A stretch of 40,151 nucleotides of DNA from Actinomyces denticolens (lineage in GTDB: Bacteria > Actinomycetota > Actinomycetes > Actinomycetales > Actinomycetaceae). This document shows, one piece after another, positions 1-9,014 of this stretch (position 1 is its first letter; the number at the start of each line of letters is the position of its first letter). A program made the position numbers and the translations under genes. The DNA lies in NCBI RefSeq assembly GCF_002072185.1, contig NZ_MVIW01000028.1:1-40151 (forward strand), in the 5' to 3' direction. Under the pieces are notes generated by a model that worked only from the letters and a program-made list of their open reading frames with translations, had not been told where the DNA came from and ran no database searches.

Positions 1-972
1 CCCGCCCCGAGCGCTGAGCCCACGGCCCCCGCCCCGAGCGCCGGGCCCACCGCTCCGGCGCCGAGCGCCGACCCCGAGCCCGCCCCCACGGCGGAGCCGA
101 GCACGGCCCCGACCACGCAGCCCGTGCCCCCAGTGCCGAGCGCTGAGCCCACGGCCCCCGGCCCCCTCCCGGAGGTCCCTGCTCCCGAGGTCCCGCCTGC
201 CCCGGCTCCCGAGGCCCCGGCCCCGCCGGCGCCCGCCCCCGAGGCGCCGCCGGCTCCGGAGCCCCCGGCCCCCGAGGCGCCGCTCGCGGATGCCGTGCCC
301 ACAGCCGGGGCGCCGGCCGTCCCCGGCGCCATCCCGGAGGCGCCCGCGGCCGATCCTGCGGCCCCCGCGGCACCGCCCACCATCATCGCCACCCTGCCCG
401 CCGTGCCCGAGGAGGAGCCCGCCCCGGCGCAGCCCGAGGCCTCGCCGAACGCGGACCCGAGCGCGAGCCCGTCCGCTCAGCCCACCGAGCCCAAGCCCTC
501 GGACCCGCCCCGCAGCCCCGTGGCCGACGGCAGCCAGTTGACCGCCGACAACGCCGGCTCCCTGTCCGGCGGGCGCCAGGGCGACCGGGTCAGCCTCGTC
601 CTGCCGAAGGACAAGGCGAAGGAGGGCGACTGGGTCGCGGTCTTCCTCTACCCGGGCGGCGAGAGCGCCGGGTGGGTCCAGGTCGATCACTCCAACTCCG
701 TCCAGGTCGACATCTCCAACATCGACGCCGGATCCCATAAGCTCGCGATCGCGGGCCGCGATTCCCAGCTCCTGGGATGGGTGCAGCTGGAGATCGCCCG
801 CACGGACACGGTCAACACCGACCTCATGGACAAGGCGAACAGCGCGCCAGTAAAGGAGGCCGTCCTCGGCGGCGACGACTGGATGCTCATCAGCGCCGCC
901 GGGATCCTCACCGCGGGCGCGGCCGCCTACATGTTCCTGGCCCGTCCGCGCGCGAGGCGCCCAGTCCAGTGA
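1..972 (+). CDS. Pro/Ala-rich cell-surface protein, 5' end missing
   Basis: The reading frame is already open at base 1, so the N-terminus lies outside the window; 323 residues are visible. The first ~165 residues are low-complexity Pro/Ala/Glu repeats (PSAEPTAP, PAPEAP units), a typical wall-spanning stalk. A compact region of about 100 residues follows (around bases 540-810), rich in Val/Gly/Asp and looking like a small beta-sandwich. A single hydrophobic segment (about residues 294-314 of the visible part) and an Arg-rich tail end the protein, which suggests a membrane-anchored outward-facing protein. No LPXTG signal is seen. The stop overlaps the possible GTG start of the next gene (GTGA), so the two are probably co-translated. 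Function is unknown; it may be structural or an adhesin. Confidence 0.75.
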   Translation, partial: PAPSAEPTAPAPSAGPTAPAPSADPEPAPTAEPSTAPTTQPVPPVPSAEPTAPGPLPEVPAPEVPPAPAPEAPAPPAPAPEAPPAPEPPAPEAPLADAVPTAGAPAVPGAIPEAPAADPAAPAAPPTIIATLPAVPEEEPAPAQPEASPNADPSASPSAQPTEPKPSDPPRSPVADGSQLTADNAGSLSGGRQGDRVSLVLPKDKAKEGDWVAVFLYPGGESAGWVQVDHSNSVQVDISNIDAGSHKLAIAGRDSQLLGWVQLEIARTDTVNTDLMDKANSAPVKEAVLGGDDWMLISAAGILTAGAAAYMFLARPRARRPVQ

Positions 973-1784
973 GCACTGGGCGAATGGGAAGGCTTCGCCG
1001 GGGGAGCGCCGTCGCACTGGCGGCGATGCTCTCGCTGGGCGCTGCCACGGGCATCGGCGCCACGACGACCCCGCCGGCGGCCGCCGAGGACTCCGTCGAC
1101 GGGGAGTCCACCACGGGCACGGCCTCGACCGTCAGCCCCTCGACGATCGCCTCGGGCGGTTCGCTGAGCTACACCCTCTCCGGCTTCCCGCCCGGGGCCG
1201 CCGTGCAAGTCCTCATCGACGACGGCGCCGTCGGGCCCGAGCAGAGCCCCGCCGGCGGTACCGCCTCGCCGTCGGGAGGCGCGGTCGCGCAGTTCACCGT
1301 GCAGGCCGACGGAACCTACTCCGGCGCCTTCGAGCTCCCCGGCTACGTCCCGTCGGGCACCCACTGGCTGCGATTCCGCGTCACCGGGGGCCCTGATGTG
1401 CCGACTTCCACGGTGCGCACCGCCGACTACACCAACAAGAGCCCGTTCTTCACCGTCGGCGCCGTCACCGTGATCGGCGGTGAGGCCCCCACCGCGCCAG
1501 TCGCGACCGCCTCACCGGGTGCGTCCAACGGCCCCGGGGCCACGAGTGGTGCCACCGGGGCTCCCGAGACGACCGGGCCGGCGATCGCCGAGGCGAGCAG
1601 TGACCCCGGCGGCTCCAACGATACCGCCCCCGTGGAGGTCAAGGACGATTCCTTCCCCGTGGTGGGTGCGTGCGTCCTCGGCCTGTCCGTCCTCCTGGTC
1701 ATCCTGGCCGCGACCGTGGGCACGAATCGCTGGATCCTGGCCAGGCAGCGTCGCCGCAACGACTCGGTGACCCCTGAGTACTGA
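969..1784 (+). CDS. Secreted, membrane-anchored Ig-like surface protein
   Basis: The 271-residue protein has an Arg-rich start followed by a hydrophobic stretch and an Ala-rich cleavage region, a convincing signal peptide. The middle (about residues 40-165) starts with a VSPSTIASGGSLSYTLSGF-like segment, resembling a bacterial Ig-like surface domain. A Ser/Thr/Gly/Pro-rich linker follows, then one transmembrane helix (about residues 229-252) and a short basic cytoplasmic tail. I chose the GTG at 969 because it overlaps the upstream stop as GTGA; an ATG at 984 would remove only five residues. It forms a pair with the upstream Pro/Ala-rich protein, and both probably sit in the cell envelope. 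The partner or ligand is unknown. Confidence 0.7.
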   Translation: MSTGRMGRLRRGSAVALAAMLSLGAATGIGATTTPPAAAEDSVDGESTTGTASTVSPSTIASGGSLSYTLSGFPPGAAVQVLIDDGAVGPEQSPAGGTASPSGGAVAQFTVQADGTYSGAFELPGYVPSGTHWLRFRVTGGPDVPTSTVRTADYTNKSPFFTVGAVTVIGGEAPTAPVATASPGASNGPGATSGATGAPETTGPAIAEASSDPGGSNDTAPVEVKDDSFPVVGACVLGLSVLLVILAATVGTNRWILARQRRRNDSVTPEY

Positions 1785-1800
1785 CGGCCCGGTGGCTGGG

Positions 1801-1848
1801 TAGTCTTGCCCCCGGCGCCCGCCCGTCTCGCGGTGCGCCCCGACGGGC
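1801..1848 (+). promoter_or_regulatory. Possible aspS promoter -10 and leader hairpin
   Basis: TAGTCT at 1801-1806 resembles an actinobacterial -10 box, but no good -35 is seen. Downstream, GCCCGTC (1821-1827) can pair with GACGGGC (1842-1848) around a 14-base loop in the aspS leader. No T-box features were recognised. Weak evidence. Confidence 0.25.
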
Positions 1849-1887
1849 ACCGGTCTCAGTGCCCCGAATGGGAAGGAATCCGGCTCC

Positions 1888-3663
1888 ATGCTGCGAACCC
1901 ACACCGCGGGCTCATTGCGCGCCTCCGACATCGGCACCACCGTCACCCTCACCGGGTGGGTGGACCGCCGCCGGGACCACGGGGGCGTCGCCTTCATCGA
2001 CCTGCGCGACGCCTCGGGCATCGCCCAGGTCGTCATCCGCGAGGAGATCGCCCACGGCCTGCGCGCCGAGTACGTCCTGGCCGTCACCGGGCGGGTGAGC
2101 GCCCGCCCCGAGGGCAACGCCAACCCCAACCTGCCCACAGGTGAGATCGAGGTCGTCGTCTCCGACGTCGAGGTCCTCAACGCCGCCGCGCCCCTGCCCT
2201 TCCAGGTCTCCGACCACGCCGAGGATGCCGGTCAGGTCGGTGAGGAGGCTCGCCTGAAGTACCGCTACCTCGATCTGCGCCGCACGCCCATGCAGCGCGC
2301 CATCCGCCTGCGCGCCAAGGTCTCGGCGGCCGCGCGCCGTGTCCTGGACTCCCACGACTTCGTCGAGATCGAGACCCCCACCCTCACCCGCTCCACCCCT
2401 GAGGGCGCGCGCGACTTCCTCGTCCCGGCCCGCCTGGCCCCCGGTTCCTGGTACGCCCTGCCGCAGTCCCCCCAGCTTTTCAAGCAGTTGCTCATGGTGG
2501 CCGGCATGGAGCGCTACTACCAGATCGCCCGCTGCTACCGCGACGAGGACTTCCGGGCGGACCGCCAGCCGGAGTTCACCCAGCTCGACGTCGAGATGAG
2601 CTTCGTGACCCAGGAGGACATCATCGCGGTCGCCGAGGAGGTCCTGCGGGAGGTCTGGGCCCTCATCGGTCACGACCTGGACACCCCCATCCCGCACATG
2701 ACCTACGCCGACGCGATGGAGAGGTACGGCACCGACAAGCCCGACCTCCGCTTCGGCTGCGAGCTGGTCGACCTCACCGAGTACTTCAAGGGCACGACCT
2801 TCCGCGTGTTCCAGAACCCCTACGTGGGCGCCGTCGTCATGCCCGGGGGCGCCTCCCAGTCGCGTCGCACCTTCGACGCCTGGCAGGACTGGGCCAAGCA
2901 GCGCGGTGCCAAGGGCCTGGCCTACGTCACCGTGGGCGAGGACGGCGAGCTCGGCGGGCCCGTCGCCAAGAACATCACCGACGCCGAGCGCTCCGGCCTC
3001 GCCCGGGCCGCCGGCGCCGCCCCAGGCGACTGCATCTTCTTCGCCGCCGGCCCCGTCGACTCCTCGCGTGCGCTCCTGGGGGCCGCCCGCCTCGAGATCG
3101 GCAAGCGCTGCGGGCTCATCGATTCCGACGCCTGGTCCTTCGTGTGGGTCGTCGACGCCCCGCTGTTCAAGCCGAGCGCCGAGGCCCGCGCCGAGGGCGA
3201 TGTCGCGCTGGGCGCCTCGGCCTGGACCGCCGTTCACCACGCCTTCACCTCGCCCAAGCCCGAGTGCCTCGACACCTTCGACACCGACCCGGGCAGCGCC
3301 CTGGCCTACGCCTACGACATCGTGTGCAACGGCAACGAGATCGGCGGCGGGTCCATCCGTATCCACCGCCCCGACGTTCAGGAGCGGGTCTTCAAGGTCA
3401 TGGGGATCTCCGAGGCCGAGGCCCATGAGAAGTTCGGCTTCCTCCTGGACGCCTTCAAGTTCGGCGCCCCGCCGCACGGCGGCATCGCCTTCGGCTGGGA
3501 CCGCATCGTCTCCCTGCTCACCAAGGCCGAGTCGATCCGTGACGTCATCGCCTTCCCGAAGTCCGGCGGCGGTTACGACCCCCTGACGGAGGCCCCCGCG
3601 CCCATCACTGCGGAGCAGCGCGAGGAGGCGGGCGTCGACGCCGTCCCCGAGGACAGGGCCTGA
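1888..3663 (+). CDS. aspS: Aspartyl-tRNA synthetase
   Basis: This class II aminoacyl-tRNA synthetase attaches aspartate to tRNA in the cytoplasm. It has 591 residues, the normal length for the bacterial type with a GAD insertion domain. Visible features are the N-terminal OB-fold anticodon-binding domain ([15 protein letters not shown]), motif 2 ([19 protein letters not shown]) and motif 3 (GIAFGWDRI) near the C-terminus. The ATG at 1888 follows a GGAAGG ribosome-binding site. The RRRDHGG form resembles the non-discriminating actinobacterial enzymes that also charge tRNA-Asn for later amidation; that reading is from memory and uncertain. A strong hairpin terminator follows the gene. Confidence 0.97.
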   Translation: MLRTHTAGSLRASDIGTTVTLTGWVDRRRDHGGVAFIDLRDASGIAQVVIREEIAHGLRAEYVLAVTGRVSARPEGNANPNLPTGEIEVVVSDVEVLNAAAPLPFQVSDHAEDAGQVGEEARLKYRYLDLRRTPMQRAIRLRAKVSAAARRVLDSHDFVEIETPTLTRSTPEGARDFLVPARLAPGSWYALPQSPQLFKQLLMVAGMERYYQIARCYRDEDFRADRQPEFTQLDVEMSFVTQEDIIAVAEEVLREVWALIGHDLDTPIPHMTYADAMERYGTDKPDLRFGCELVDLTEYFKGTTFRVFQNPYVGAVVMPGGASQSRRTFDAWQDWAKQRGAKGLAYVTVGEDGELGGPVAKNITDAERSGLARAAGAAPGDCIFFAAGPVDSSRALLGAARLEIGKRCGLIDSDAWSFVWVVDAPLFKPSAEARAEGDVALGASAWTAVHHAFTSPKPECLDTFDTDPGSALAYAYDIVCNGNEIGGGSIRIHRPDVQERVFKVMGISEAEAHEKFGFLLDAFKFGAPPHGGIAFGWDRIVSLLTKAESIRDVIAFPKSGGGYDPLTEAPAPITAEQREEAGVDAVPEDRA

Positions 3664-3688
3664 CGGGGATTTCCCCCCGCGAGCAGCG

Positions 3689-3725
3689 CTCTGGCGGGCG
3701 GCGCGAGGGGCGCCGCCCGCCAGAG
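3689..3725. terminator. Bidirectional hairpin terminator between aspS and the Cys-rich gene
   Basis: A perfect 16-bp stem (3689-3704 with 3710-3725) closes a 5-base GAGGG loop. It lies between two convergent genes and could stop transcription from both sides. There is no T-tract, which is common for actinobacterial terminators. Confidence 0.85.
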
Positions 3726-3745
3726 TCGTGCGTAGAGTCGTGCGT
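3722..3745. repeat. Tandem 12-bp direct repeat
   Basis: AGAGTCGTGCGT occurs twice back to back (3722-3733 and 3734-3745), starting in the right arm of the terminator stem. It may simply reflect slippage. Confidence 0.8.
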
Positions 3746-3764
3746 GATGAGCGCGGGACCGCCC

Positions 3765-4088
3765 TCAGGCGGCGTGGGCGCAGGTGGGGCAGGAGCAGTC
3801 CTCGCAGTTGCACGAGGAGCAGGCGTCCGAGCAGTGCTCGCACTGGCAGGTGTTGTGGTTGCAGGTGGGGCAGGAGCAGTCCTCGCACTCGCACACGGCG
3901 CAGGCGTCCGAGCAGTGCTCGCACTGGCAGGTGACGCACTCGTCGTAGTGGCCGGAGTCCTCGCGGTGGGCGTGGCCGTCGTGGATGTAGTCGACGTGGT
4001 CGCCATGGATGACGGCGAGGTGGCCGCAGTCGGGGCCGTGAGTGTGGGCGTGGGCCTCGGCCGGGCGGTGCTCAATGGTGGCAGTCAT
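3765..4088 (-). CDS. His/Cys-rich metallothionein-like metal-binding protein
   Basis: The 107-residue protein has a His/Asp-rich N-terminal half (GPDCGHLAVIHGDHVDYIHD, then HDGHAHRED), resembling small metal-binding proteins often found beside ArsR genes. The C-terminal half carries about 19 cysteines in two 27-residue repeats (CQCEHCSDAC and CEDCSCPTC units), like a metallothionein. Such clusters bind Zn, Cd or Cu with high capacity (family knowledge by analogy). I chose the ATG at 4088 because AAGGAG lies 7 bases upstream; the ATG at 4094 sits almost on that site. The start overlaps the end of the ArsR gene, so the two are co-translated. It probably acts as a cytoplasmic metal buffer induced by metal stress. 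The combination of a His-rich head and a repeated Cys tail is not a family I know. Confidence 0.8.
   Translation of the reverse strand: MTATIEHRPAEAHAHTHGPDCGHLAVIHGDHVDYIHDGHAHREDSGHYDECVTCQCEHCSDACAVCECEDCSCPTCNHNTCQCEHCSDACSSCNCEDCSCPTCAHAA
3781..3942. repeat. 81-bp tandem repeat encoding the two Cys-rich units
   Basis: The motif beginning CAGGTGGGGCAGGAGCAGTC occurs at 3781 and again at 3862. The 81-bp period corresponds to 27 residues. The copies differ in the middle but keep all cysteine codons, which points to an in-frame duplication. Confidence 0.85.
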
Positions 4089-4386
4089 GGTCATGCTCCT
4101 TGGTGTGCTTGATGGCGTCGAGAACGATGTGGGCGACGTGCTCATCGATGATCGAGTAGCTCTGCCGCCTGCCGTCGCGCCGCGCCTCGACGAGATGCGC
4201 ATCGCGAAGGACTCGCAGGTGGTGGGAGACGAGGGGCTGTGAGACGTCGGTGAGCTCGACGAGCTCGGTGACGTCCGCGCTGCCCCGGGTCAGGCGGTGG
4301 ATGATCGTGGCCCGCACGGGATTGGCCAGCGCCTTGAACAGGCGGATGACCGCTGAGTCCTCGTCGAGTGCCACAACCTGCTGCAT
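4072..4386 (-). CDS. ArsR/SmtB-family metal-responsive repressor
   Basis: The 104-residue winged-helix protein has the family core LFKALANPVRATIIHRL, a recognition helix in VSQPLVSHHLRVLRDAHLV and the wing RRDGRRQSYSI. The last helix reads DEHVAHIVLDAIKHTKEHDH, which fits the alpha-5 zinc-site pattern Asp-x-His-x10-His-x2-Glu/His of SmtB/CzrA sensors, so Zn (or Co/Cd) is the likely inducer. The protein ends Asp-Cys-His-His. The gene overlaps the Cys-rich gene, implying that the repressor controls its own metal-buffer partner. No clear ribosome-binding site precedes the ATG; TATAAA about 10 bases upstream could be a -10 box producing a leaderless transcript. Confidence 0.92.
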   Translation of the reverse strand: MQQVVALDEDSAVIRLFKALANPVRATIIHRLTRGSADVTELVELTDVSQPLVSHHLRVLRDAHLVEARRDGRRQSYSIIDEHVAHIVLDAIKHTKEHDHDCHH

Positions 4387-4432
4387 GAGAGGAACTTTAT
4401 ATCAACGAACGCGCATATGCAATTCGATTCAT
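4387..4432 (-). promoter_or_regulatory. AT-rich promoter/operator region of the arsR operon
   Basis: This is a small AT-rich island in very GC-rich DNA. Read on the minus strand it holds TTGCAT, a GCATATGC palindrome and TATAAA nine bases before the ArsR ATG. ArsR proteins usually bind AT-rich imperfect palindromes over their own promoter. The exact operator cannot be fixed by eye. Confidence 0.45.
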
Positions 4433-4494
4433 GTGACACGCCGTCAGCTCCGCCCCGCCCGGATCCGCCCCGGAGCGGGCGGGGGAGGAGCACA

Positions 4495-5121
4495 ATGGTC
4501 ACCATGTCGCGCTACATCGAGTTGCACCCGGTCAACCCCCAGGCCCGTCTCGTCATGAAGGTCGTCGAGCGGCTCCGCTCCGGCGCCCTCGTCGCCTATC
4601 CGACCGACTCCGGCTACGCCCTGGCCTGCGCGCCCGGCAACAAGGAGGGCCTGGATCGGATCCGCGTCATTCGCCAGCTCGACGACAAGCACAACTTCAC
4701 CTTCGTCTGCGCCGACTTCGCCCAGGTCGGGCCCCTGGCGATCGTCGGCAACAACGCCTTCCGCCTCATCAAGCGCCTCACCCCGGGGCCTTGGACCTTC
4801 ATCCTCAAGGGCACCAAGGAGGTGCCCCGGATGACCATCAACGCCAAGAAGCACACCCTGGGCGTGCGAATCCCCGACCACCCCGTCGCGCAGGCGCTCG
4901 TCGCCGAGTTCGGGGCGCCGATCCTCTCATCCACCCTCATCCGCCCGGGCAGCGCGGTTCCCGAGTCGCGCGGCTGGGAGATCGAGGACGACCTCGGGCA
5001 CCTCATCGACGTCGTCATCGAGGGCGAGGTCGCCTCGATCGAGCCGACGACGGTCGTGGACCTCACCTCGGATGTCCCCGAGGTCGTCCGGCAGGGCTCA
5101 GGAGACCCCGACCTCATCTGA
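4495..5121 (+). CDS. Sua5/YciO/YrdC-family protein (threonylcarbamoyl-AMP synthase-like)
   Basis: The 208-residue protein shows the YrdC-fold signature: LRSGALVAYPTDSGYALAC near the N-terminus, the RLTPGPWTFILKGTKEVPR segment and LGVRIPDHPVAQALVAEFGAPI. The family uses Thr, bicarbonate and ATP to make threonylcarbamoyl-AMP for the t6A modification of tRNA. This short form, without a C-terminal Sua5 domain, resembles YciO more than TsaC, so the activity is not certain. The ATG at 4495 was chosen because GGAGG ends 6 bases upstream. Its 3' end overlaps the convergent MMPL gene by 24 bp. Confidence 0.88.
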   Translation: MVTMSRYIELHPVNPQARLVMKVVERLRSGALVAYPTDSGYALACAPGNKEGLDRIRVIRQLDDKHNFTFVCADFAQVGPLAIVGNNAFRLIKRLTPGPWTFILKGTKEVPRMTINAKKHTLGVRIPDHPVAQALVAEFGAPILSSTLIRPGSAVPESRGWEIEDDLGHLIDVVIEGEVASIEPTTVVDLTSDVPEVVRQGSGDPDLI

Positions 5122-7554
5122 CAGGGGTCCCGGCCCACTATCCGCACCGTCTGTGCTGACTGCGCCGTCCTCGCCCTGCTCGGTCGGGGCCCCGGCGGGG
5201 GATCGCGGTGAGGGGGTCTCCTCAGCGCCGCCGTCGGCATCGGATGTCCCGGCGCCCTCGGAGGCCCCTGCGTCCCCGCCCGCGCCGATTCCCGCCCAGC
5301 GTCGCAGGAATCGCGGCGCCCACCAGGCGCGGGAGCCCAGCAGGCCCATCGCGGCGGGGAACAGGAGCAGGCGCACGATCACCGCATCGATGACGACCAT
5401 GAGCGCCAGGATGACGCTCACCTCCTTGATGACGATGAGCCTGCCAGTGGCGAAGCCGGCGAGGATCACGAGGAGGACCGCGCCGGCCGCGGTGAGGACC
5501 CGCCCGGTGCCCTGGAGCCCGGCCGCCACGGCCGCCTCGATGCCGTCGCCCTGCAACCTGCGCTCCCTCATGCGCGTCAGGACGATGATCTCCCGGCTCA
5601 TGGCGAGCCCGACGCCCAGGACCATCGCCGTCGCCACGGCGTAGCCCTCCAGGCCGCCGATCGGTGCGACGCCGATGGCGCCGGCCGCGTACCCGTCCTG
5701 GAACAGGAGGGTCGCCGCGCCCAGGGAGGCGGCCAGGGACAGGGATGTCGTCAGGAGCGCCAGCAGCGGGAGGATCAACGATCCCGTCACGGTGAGTACG
5801 AGGACGAGGGCCGCCCCCATGCCCACGATGATCATGCCGGGCAGCGCGCCCACGAGGGCCGAGCGGAAGTCCAGCTGGGTCGCCGCCTGGCCGGTCACCC
5901 ACGTATCCGCCGGAGGGTCGAGCGCGCGGATCGCGGCGACGGCCCTCTCAGCAGAGACCGACGACGCCGTTCCCTCCAGATTGAGGTACGCCACCGTGTA
6001 CTGGCCCGCCGGTTGCGGCGGCGTCACACTGGAGACGCCCGGGGCCCCGGCGACGCGATCATTGATGAAGGACGTCGCGGAATCGCCGGTGGCCTGGATG
6101 ATGATCACCGCGTCGGCGGCGGCGAGGTTCGGGTACTGCTCCTTCAGGATGCGCTGGTACACGCGCTGATCGGCATCCGGGGGGAGGAGATCGCGCTCGG
6201 AGACCAGCAGGTGCAGATGCGCCAGCGGCCAAGCGAGCAGGGCCAGGAGCGCCACGCAGGCCGCAAGGACCGGCCAGGGGCGCCACTGGGCCCAGCGGGC
6301 GAGCGCCGCGAACGCGCCCTGATCCCGGGATGAGCCGTCGACCGGGTGGACGAGGGCCCGCAGGACCGGCACCCGGCCGAGCAGCGGGGGCCTGGCCATG
6401 AAGCCATGGAGCAGGACGAGCGTCGCGGGAACGAGCGTGATCGCCGACAGCGCGGCGAGCGCCACCACGATCGCCCCCGCGATCGCCGTCACCCTCAGGG
6501 AGGGCGTGCCGACCGCCACCAGCGCCGCCAGCGGCAGTGCCACCGCGGCGGTGGACAGGAGCACTGTGCGCCCCGCCGTGAGCATCGTGCGGTCCATGGC
6601 CTCGGCGATGAGCGGATCACGGCGACCGGTGCGGCGTCTCCTGCCGTGACTGGCGGGGGACGCGGCCGCCCGCGGATCCGCGCGTCCCAGGCCGAGCTCC
6701 TCGCGGAAGCGGATGGTCATGAGCAGGGCGTCGTTGATCGACAGGCCCAGGCCGATCATCGCGACGACGGCGACCTCCAGGCCCTGCGGATCCACGACGA
6801 GGCTCGTCAGCCAGAGCACGCCCAGGCTCGAGATGATCGAGGCCAGGCCGCCGAGCAGCGGCATCCCCGCCACGAGGAGGCCCCCGAAGACCAGGACCAT
6901 GATGAGGAGGGCCGCGGGCAGGGCGAGCGCCTCGCCGCGCGCGAGATCAGCCCCGGCCCGATCATTGATGGAGACGGACACGAGGTCGTCGGTGCTCACG
7001 ATGCCGCTGGCGCCCGGGGCGATCGGGCGCAGGTCGTCGGGCACGCGGGACAGGCGGTCCGTGACCCGCTGGACGTCGCGCTGGAGCTGGCGGGCGTAGG
7101 CGGAGTCGTCGGGCGAGGCGACCGCGCGGCCATTGGGATTGACGGTCACGGTGAGGAGGAAGCCGCTGCGGTCCTGGGCGATGAGCGCCTTGACGTTCTC
7201 GTTGTTCGTGGGCAGGAACGGATCGAACACGTTGACCTCGCCGACGAGGTCGTAGAGATCGGCGTGCACCGGGGCCAGCGCCGAGGACACCGATTCGAAC
7301 TGCGTGTCCAGATCGAGGCCGGTCACCTGGAGGGTCACCACCTTGCCATCGCCCTGGAGGGCGGAGTAGATGGCCTCGCCGCGAGCGCTCTGGGAGTCGT
7401 CGACGGCGGTCTTGGCGGAGCCGAGGCGGTCGAAGAGCCCATCGATGCCCACACCGCCGAGCGCGGGGGCGAGCAGCACGAAGGCGATGACGGCCCAGGT
7501 TCCGACGACGAACCAGGCGTCCTTGACGATGCGGCGGGCGAGCCAGGAGAGCAT
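5098..7554 (-). CDS. MMPL/RND-type membrane transporter
   Basis: This 818-residue protein has the two-fold MMPL layout: an N-terminal helix (MLSWLARRIVKDAWFVVGTW), a large extracytoplasmic loop, a block of helices, then the same arrangement again, about 11-12 helices in all. The family exports lipids, siderophores or drugs using the proton gradient. The paired Asp-Tyr residues of the proton relay are altered: the first half reads GLGLSINDALLMTIRFREE (Asn-Asp) and the second GVGLAMSREIIVLTRMRE (Ser-Arg). The C-terminal ~60 residues are Gly/Ala/Glu-rich and probably disordered. I chose the ATG at 7554 because residues further upstream are Arg/Pro-rich and not membrane-like. It is divergent from rarA across 74 bp. 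The substrate is unknown. Confidence 0.85.
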   Translation of the reverse strand: MLSWLARRIVKDAWFVVGTWAVIAFVLLAPALGGVGIDGLFDRLGSAKTAVDDSQSARGEAIYSALQGDGKVVTLQVTGLDLDTQFESVSSALAPVHADLYDLVGEVNVFDPFLPTNNENVKALIAQDRSGFLLTVTVNPNGRAVASPDDSAYARQLQRDVQRVTDRLSRVPDDLRPIAPGASGIVSTDDLVSVSINDRAGADLARGEALALPAALLIMVLVFGGLLVAGMPLLGGLASIISSLGVLWLTSLVVDPQGLEVAVVAMIGLGLSINDALLMTIRFREELGLGRADPRAAASPASHGRRRRTGRRDPLIAEAMDRTMLTAGRTVLLSTAAVALPLAALVAVGTPSLRVTAIAGAIVVALAALSAITLVPATLVLLHGFMARPPLLGRVPVLRALVHPVDGSSRDQGAFAALARWAQWRPWPVLAACVALLALLAWPLAHLHLLVSERDLLPPDADQRVYQRILKEQYPNLAAADAVIIIQATGDSATSFINDRVAGAPGVSSVTPPQPAGQYTVAYLNLEGTASSVSAERAVAAIRALDPPADTWVTGQAATQLDFRSALVGALPGMIIVGMGAALVLVLTVTGSLILPLLALLTTSLSLAASLGAATLLFQDGYAAGAIGVAPIGGLEGYAVATAMVLGVGLAMSREIIVLTRMRERRLQGDGIEAAVAAGLQGTGRVLTAAGAVLLVILAGFATGRLIVIKEVSVILALMVVIDAVIVRLLLFPAAMGLLGSRAWWAPRFLRRWAGIGAGGDAGASEGAGTSDADGGAEETPSPRSPAGAPTEQGEDGAVSTDGADSGPGPLSDEVGVS

Positions 7555-7628
7555 GGCGGCATTGTTCCACTGCTGGAACCGCCGCGCGGGCCCGGTGGCG
7601 GGTGCCGGGATGAGGATAGGGTCACCCC

Positions 7629-9014
7629 GTGGACCTGTTCGACGCAGCCGGCACCGATGAGGCGGGCCTGCCCGATGACGCGCGCGCGCCGCTCGCCGTG
7701 CGCATGAGGCCGCGCGATCTCGGGGAGGTCCTGGGGCAGGGGCACCTGCTCGGCCCCGGCTCCCCACTGCGCCGGCTCGTGGAGCCGGCGGGCGGCCCGG
7801 GCGGCGCGGGGGTGTCCAGCGTCATCCTCTGGGGGCCCCCGGGGACGGGCAAGACCACACTGGCCTACCTCGTGGCGCGCGGCTCGGGCCGGCGCTTCGT
7901 CGAGCTGTCCGCGGTCACCGCCGGGGTCAAGGACGTGCGCGCCGTCGTCGCCGACGCCAGGAGGCGCCTGACGGCCTCGGGGGAGGAGACGGTCCTCTTC
8001 ATCGACGAGGTCCACCGCTTCTCCAAGTCCCAGCAGGACGCCCTGCTGCCCAGTGTGGAGAACCGGTGGGTCACCCTCGTCGCCGCCACCACCGAGAACC
8101 CCTCGTTCTCCGTGGTCTCGCCGCTGCTTTCCCGCTCGCTGCTGCTGACCCTCCACCCGCTCGGGCCCGACGACATCCGCGCGCTGGTGTCCAGGGCCGT
8201 CACCGATGAGAGGGGGCTCGCGGGCGCGGTCTCGCTCGACGACGACGCCCGGGAGCAGATCGTGCGCATGGCCGGCTCGGACGCGCGCAAGTCGCTCACC
8301 ATCCTCGAGGCCGCCGCCGGGGCCGTCCTCGCGGCGGGGCCGCCCGGCGCCGGCGGCGAGGAGAGCGCTCCACCGGTGGTCGGGCTGGCCGACGTCGAGC
8401 GGGCCGCCGACATCGCGGCCGTGCGCTACGACCGCGCCGGAGACCAGCACTACGACGTCACCAGCGCCTTCATCAAGTCCATGCGCGGGTCGGATCCCGA
8501 CGCCACCCTGCACTACCTGGCCCGCATGATCGCGGCGGGCGAGGACCCGCGCTTCATCGCGCGGCGCATCACCATCCATGCTGCGGAGGACGTGGGCCTG
8601 GCGGACCCCGGCGTCCTGGCCACCGCGGCGGCGGCGCAGCAGGCGGTCGCCATGATCGGGATGCCCGAGGCCCGCATCATCCTCGCCGAGGCGGCCCTGG
8701 CCGTGGCCACGGCCCCGAAGTCCAACGCGGTCATCACCGCCATCGACTCCGCCATCGCGGACGTGCGCCAGGGCAGGGGCGGCGCCGTCCCCTCCCATCT
8801 GCGCGACGCGCACTACGCGGGCGCCTCCGGGCTCGGCCACGGCGAGGGCTACCGCTACCCCCACGACTACCCGCACGGCGTCGTCGCCCAGGACTACCTG
8901 CCCGAGGACCTGGCCGGAGCCTCCTACTACCGGCCCACCGGCCACGGCTTCGAGTCCGAGATCGCCCGGCGCCTGGAGTCGATCCGGACCCTCACGCGCG
9001 GTGGGCGGCCATGA
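7629..9014 (+). CDS. rarA: Replication-associated recombination protein A (RarA/MgsA AAA+ ATPase)
   Basis: The 461-residue ATPase acts at stalled replication forks. It shows Walker A ([10 protein letters not shown]), Walker B ([19 protein letters not shown]), sensor 1 (TTENPSFSV) and the RarA C-terminal signature ([20 protein letters not shown], then [18 protein letters not shown]). The length is normal. It starts with GTG at 7629, and its stop overlaps the next ATG (ATGA at 9011), so the downstream permease is translationally coupled. A divergent promoter shared with the MMPL gene must lie in 7555-7628, although no clear boxes stand out. Confidence 0.95.
   Translation: MDLFDAAGTDEAGLPDDARAPLAVRMRPRDLGEVLGQGHLLGPGSPLRRLVEPAGGPGGAGVSSVILWGPPGTGKTTLAYLVARGSGRRFVELSAVTAGVKDVRAVVADARRRLTASGEETVLFIDEVHRFSKSQQDALLPSVENRWVTLVAATTENPSFSVVSPLLSRSLLLTLHPLGPDDIRALVSRAVTDERGLAGAVSLDDDAREQIVRMAGSDARKSLTILEAAAGAVLAAGPPGAGGEESAPPVVGLADVERAADIAAVRYDRAGDQHYDVTSAFIKSMRGSDPDATLHYLARMIAAGEDPRFIARRITIHAAEDVGLADPGVLATAAAAQQAVAMIGMPEARIILAEAALAVATAPKSNAVITAIDSAIADVRQGRGGAVPSHLRDAHYAGASGLGHGEGYRYPHDYPHGVVAQDYLPEDLAGASYYRPTGHGFESEIARRLESIRTLTRGGRP

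Noticed and set aside
1912-3939. Long minus-strand frame opposite aspS
   Set aside because: Shadow of aspS; low-complexity product with no recognisable domain.
3605-4075. Minus-strand frame overlapping the Cys-rich gene
   Set aside because: Thr/Pro/Ala-rich alternative frame; the Cys-rich frame has the ribosome-binding site and repeat-conserved cysteines.
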